Origin: Bacteroidales bacterium | GTDB taxonomy: Bacteria > Bacteroidota > Bacteroidia > Bacteroidales > UBA932 | Direction: 5' to 3' | Assembly (NCBI GenBank): GCA_017476575.1 | Contig: JAFUZO010000048.1 | Span: 1 to 34,840, forward strand | DNA: 34,840 nucleotides | Shown here: positions 32,600-34,840 of the stretch, piece by piece | Layout: every line of letters begins with the position of its first letter | Position numbering within the stretch: the stretch's first letter is position 1 | Notes under the pieces: model-generated | The model's database searches: none | What the model was told of the DNA's origin: nothing | What the model saw: the letters and a program-made list of their open reading frames with translations, nothing else | Program-made: the position numbers and the translations under genes

Positions 32600-32614
32600 C
32601 CACCGGACGCGGTG

Positions 32615-33448
32615 CTAGCGGGGGCGGATCAGGATGATGTTGGGAACGGTGCGCTGCCCGGCGTGGTCGTATCGACGGTTGTCGCAGGGGTGGGAGACCG
32701 CCCCGGCATCCCGGGTCCACAAGACGCTGGACCCGCCGCCGTCGAGGTTGATGGCATCCTGCAGGCCGAACAGTCGGGCGATCCGGACGGTTTCGGGGAT
32801 GGTCGCGCCGTCGCCCTGCCCGGGGAAGCGTCCGTCGATGACGACCAGGTACACCCAGCCGTCAGCCGTCGTGCCGATGAAGGTGCGGGGGTGCCGTTTC
32901 TGGAAAAATCCCGTCGACGGCCATTCCGACCGGGCTTCCCGGCCGTCCAGGATCAGGACCGGCCCGGAGGCGACGGCGTCCCGGCATCGCCGGGTGACGG
33001 CGGCATAGTCCGTAGTGTCGCAACGGACGATACCGACCTTCCGGCCACGGACGGTCAGCAGGCCGTCGGTCCGGGACAGTTCCGAGGGCGTGGTGTTTCC
33101 ACACAACTGCTTCTCGTCCAGGATGAACGTGACCGGATAGAGGGTCTTCATATTGAAATAACTGCCGTTCACGGCGGCCACGGCCTTGTATCGCCGGGCC
33201 AGGGCCTCGGTGCTGTCGGCCAGGGTGCCCGGAGCCGAGACGATGTCGGTCCGGAACCGCCGGGCCTTGTAGCGGAGCACGGAGATGCTCTGTACCGAAC
33301 CGAAGAGGGGGACCTGCGCCGATCCATAGCGGGCCCCGTGTCCCAGGTCCTGCCAATGCCAATCCGTTGCGGCGAACACCTCGGCATCCTGTGCCGACGC
33401 CGTCAGGCACAGCAGGGCCTCGAGGACCAGACAAATCCCATGTTTCAT
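32615..33448 (-). CDS. Phosphodiester glycosidase family protein (NAGPA domain)
   Basis: The 277-residue product starts with a signal peptide (MKHGICLVLEALLCLTASAQ) and is probably periplasmic. The NAGPA domain, named after the human enzyme that removes GlcNAc from a phosphodiester, is shown by AAVNGSYFNMKTLYPV, HPRTFIGTTADGWVYLVVIDGR and AINLDGGGSSVLW. Bacterial members are thought to act on sugar phosphodiesters, though most are uncharacterised. The ATG at 33448 is preferred to a TTG one codon earlier. It may share a substrate theme with the phosphoesterase and organophosphate transporter 2-3 kb away (inference). A palindromic element lies 40 bases upstream. Confidence 0.88.
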   Translation of the reverse strand: MKHGICLVLEALLCLTASAQDAEVFAATDWHWQDLGHGARYGSAQVPLFGSVQSISVLRYKARRFRTDIVSAPGTLADSTEALARRYKAVAAVNGSYFNMKTLYPVTFILDEKQLCGNTTPSELSRTDGLLTVRGRKVGIVRCDTTDYAAVTRRCRDAVASGPVLILDGREARSEWPSTGFFQKRHPRTFIGTTADGWVYLVVIDGRFPGQGDGATIPETVRIARLFGLQDAINLDGGGSSVLWTRDAGAVSHPCDNRRYDHAGQRTVPNIILIRPR

Positions 33449-33487
33449 CAAGCAAAAAAGAGCCGAAGAATCTGCTTTTAGAAGCCG

Positions 33488-33567
33488 AAAAAATAACCTG
33501 CTTCAAAAGCGACATTTGCCCGGAAAGGGTCGCGAAGCGACAGGAGCGTTGAAGCAGGTTATTTTTT
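33488..33567. repeat. AACCTGC palindromic element, copy C
   Basis: Perfect 19-bp arms, AAAAAATAACCTGCTTCAA (33488-33506) and TTGAAGCAGGTTATTTTTT (33549-33567), enclose an interior that is the reverse complement of copies A and B with small changes. The outer pair that is C-G in copy A is T-A here. Both ends carry T tracts, so it could work as a bidirectional terminator between the small envelope gene and the NAGPA gene. Confidence 0.87.
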
Positions 33568-33587
33568 ACACATTACTTAGAAGCTGT

Positions 33588-34106
33588 TTAGAAATTGATG
33601 GAGAAACCCACGCCGTTGCGCGTACCGCCGAAACCCGCGCTGGTACGGGGCTTCGGACCGTAGTTGCGGACGAAGTCATCGAGCATGTCGTCGAGTTCCC
33701 GACGGGCCTGACGGTGCCATTTGAATCCGAGCACGTTACCGACAGTACCGGCGGCAACCGCTACGGCTCCGACCACCATCCAGCCCGGCTCGTCCTCGGA
33801 GAGGCCATAGCCGAAACCATAGGCGCCGGCACAGGCTGCCGGGATGGACGCCGCGATGCAGGTATTGCTCCAAAAGAGTTTTTCCTTGGCCTTGCGGTAG
33901 CGGCTGCCGTAGACGGAGATGCCGATGGCGTCGGTGAAACCGCGGTGCAGTTCCAGTTCGAGATTGTCGCCGATGGCCGGGTTCACATAGTAGTCGCCGG
34001 GACGGCCGCCGTTGATGCCGAGGTTGACATCGGGCTGCCGCCTTTGGGCAGACGCTGTCCCTGCAACCAGCAGGAACAGCGTCAGAATGAAAGTCAGCCG
34101 CTTCAT
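33588..34106 (-). CDS. Hypothetical envelope protein coupled to the EF-G paralog
   Basis: I do not recognise this 172-residue protein. It has a signal peptide (MKRLTFILTLFLLVAGTASAQ), a region with strands (ELELHRGFTDAIGISVYGSRYRK), and two hydrophobic segments near 80-120 (CIAASIPAACAGAYGFGYG, WMVVGAVAVAAGTVGNVLGF). It ends GVGFSINF, with a terminal Phe as in outer-membrane proteins. Its ATG overlaps the stop of the EF-G paralog (TGATG), so it is translationally coupled, which is odd for a signal-peptide protein after a translation factor. Confidence 0.75.
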   Translation of the reverse strand: MKRLTFILTLFLLVAGTASAQRRQPDVNLGINGGRPGDYYVNPAIGDNLELELHRGFTDAIGISVYGSRYRKAKEKLFWSNTCIAASIPAACAGAYGFGYGLSEDEPGWMVVGAVAVAAGTVGNVLGFKWHRQARRELDDMLDDFVRNYGPKPRTSAGFGGTRNGVGFSINF

Positions 34107-34840
34107 CAGTCTTCTTCCTGCTCCTGGGCGGCGTATTCGGCGAGGAGTTTGGTCTGGACGTCGGCCGGGACCTGCTGGTACTCGGCGAACTTCATCTGGA
34201 AGGTCGCGGATCCGCCGGTGAGGGAACTCAGGATGGTGGAGTAGCGGTAGAGTTCGGCGAGCGGGACGCGGGCGTGGAGGACGGTGAAGCCCTTGTCCAT
34301 GTCCTGGTTCATGATCATGCCGCGGCGGGTGTTGAGGTCGCTCATGCAAGGACCCACATACTCGTTCGGGGTGATGATGTCCACGTTGTAGATCGGTTCG
34401 AGGATCTTCGGACCGGCATTGCGGAAGGCCTCCTTGAAGGCGTTGCGGCCGGCGATGATGAACGCGATTTCCTTGGAGTCGACCGGGTGCATCTTGCCGT
34501 CGTACACATACACGCGGATGTCGCGGGCGTAGGAACCGGTGAGCGGGCCTTCCTCCATCTTGGACTTGATACCCTTGAGGATGGCCGGCATGAAGCTCAG
34601 GTCGATGGAACCGCCGACGACGCAGTTGTAGAATTCCAGCTTGCCGCCCCATTCGAGGTCGGAGATGTCCTGGCTCTTGAAGTTGAAGACGGTGTCCTTG
34701 CCGTCGATCTTGAAGTTCTTCGGCGCCGCCTCACCCTCGACGTACGGGCAGACGAGAAGGTGGACCTCACCGAACTGGCCGGCGCCGCCGGACTGCTTCT
34801 TGTGACGGTACTGGGCGGTCGCGATCTTGGTGATGGTCTC
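34106..34840 (-). CDS. Elongation factor G-like paralog, C-terminal 244 residues
   Basis: Only domains IV and V are in the window; the gene continues past 34840. Domain IV has QYRHKKQSGGAGQFGEVHL, and the SFMPAILKGIKSKMEEGPL and KMHPVDSKEIAF segments follow. Domain V has RNAGPKILEPIYNVDIITPNEYVG and LNTRRGMI. The wording YNCVVGGSIDLSF and RDIRVYVYDG differs from canonical FusA and looks like the second EF-G of Bacteroides (FusA2/EF-G2). No GTPase domain is visible here to confirm this. The stop overlaps the next gene's ATG. Confidence 0.8.
   Translation of the reverse strand, partial: ETITKIATAQYRHKKQSGGAGQFGEVHLLVCPYVEGEAAPKNFKIDGKDTVFNFKSQDISDLEWGGKLEFYNCVVGGSIDLSFMPAILKGIKSKMEEGPLTGSYARDIRVYVYDGKMHPVDSKEIAFIIAGRNAFKEAFRNAGPKILEPIYNVDIITPNEYVGPCMSDLNTRRGMIMNQDMDKGFTVLHARVPLAELYRYSTILSSLTGGSATFQMKFAEYQQVPADVQTKLLAEYAAQEQEED

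Noticed and set aside
31690..33718. A shared 15-mer GGCCTGACGGTGCCA in the rsmA leader and in the gene at 33588
   Set aside because: One 15-base match is about what chance gives in a window of this size, and the flanks do not agree.
1..34840. CRISPR arrays, tRNA or rRNA genes, transposases, phage or restriction-modification genes
   Set aside because: No regularly spaced repeats, cloverleaf-like segments, or proteins of these families were found on either strand.

Overview
The window is a GC-rich (roughly 60% by eye) chromosomal segment of a Bacteroidetes bacterium, most probably a member of the Bacteroidales. The main evidence is a SusC/SusD pair with Bacteroidetes lipoprotein signals, an ECF sigma factor flanked by DUF4252 proteins, a MurA with Asp in place of the usual catalytic Cys, an EF-G-like paralog of the Bacteroides type, and -7 boxes of the form TAnnTTTG in front of several genes. 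No tRNA, rRNA, CRISPR array, insertion sequence with a transposase, or phage gene was seen.

Layout. Positions 1-6025 hold galM (minus strand), a probably frameshifted small lipoprotein gene, the overlapping thyA-folA pair, and two tandem sodium:neurotransmitter-symporter-family transporters. mutS (minus) converges on the transporters. A GT4-like glycosyltransferase and a four-gene ECF sigma cassette (DUF4252, sigma, small membrane protein, DUF4252) follow on the plus strand to 12197. Two unrecognised genes of lower GC lie at 12464-13783. The minus-strand series murB, murA, PLP aminotransferase, dapF (18761 down to 13929) is a peptidoglycan-precursor cluster. aspS follows.

Positions 20961-31556, all minus strand, form a polysaccharide-utilisation-like locus in two transcription units: an organophosphate transporter (GlpT/UhpT type) plus a Tat-type calcineurin-like phosphoesterase, then, after a terminator and a new promoter, a 567-residue lipoprotein, SusC, SusD and a GH43 lipoprotein. 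The phosphate-handling partners are unusual for a GH43 locus and suggest a phosphorylated or phosphodiester-containing glycan (inference). rsmA, a phosphodiester-glycosidase (NAGPA-type) protein, a small envelope protein and the 3' end of an EF-G paralog close the window.

The intergenic spaces carry at least four families of small repeated or palindromic elements: (i) 56-80-bp elements with AACCTGCTTCAA arms (three clear copies, one remnant, one possible relative before rsmA) whose flanking stem pairs covary; (ii) a 35-bp element at gene ends near 6025 and 11653; (iii) a roughly 130-bp element made of alternating TCCACTTTGAC modules (12204, 14761); (iv) three tandem hairpins sharing AGGTCTC between murB and murA. 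These repeats, the phosphate-flavoured locus and the sigma/DUF4252 cassette are the parts most worth a second look.
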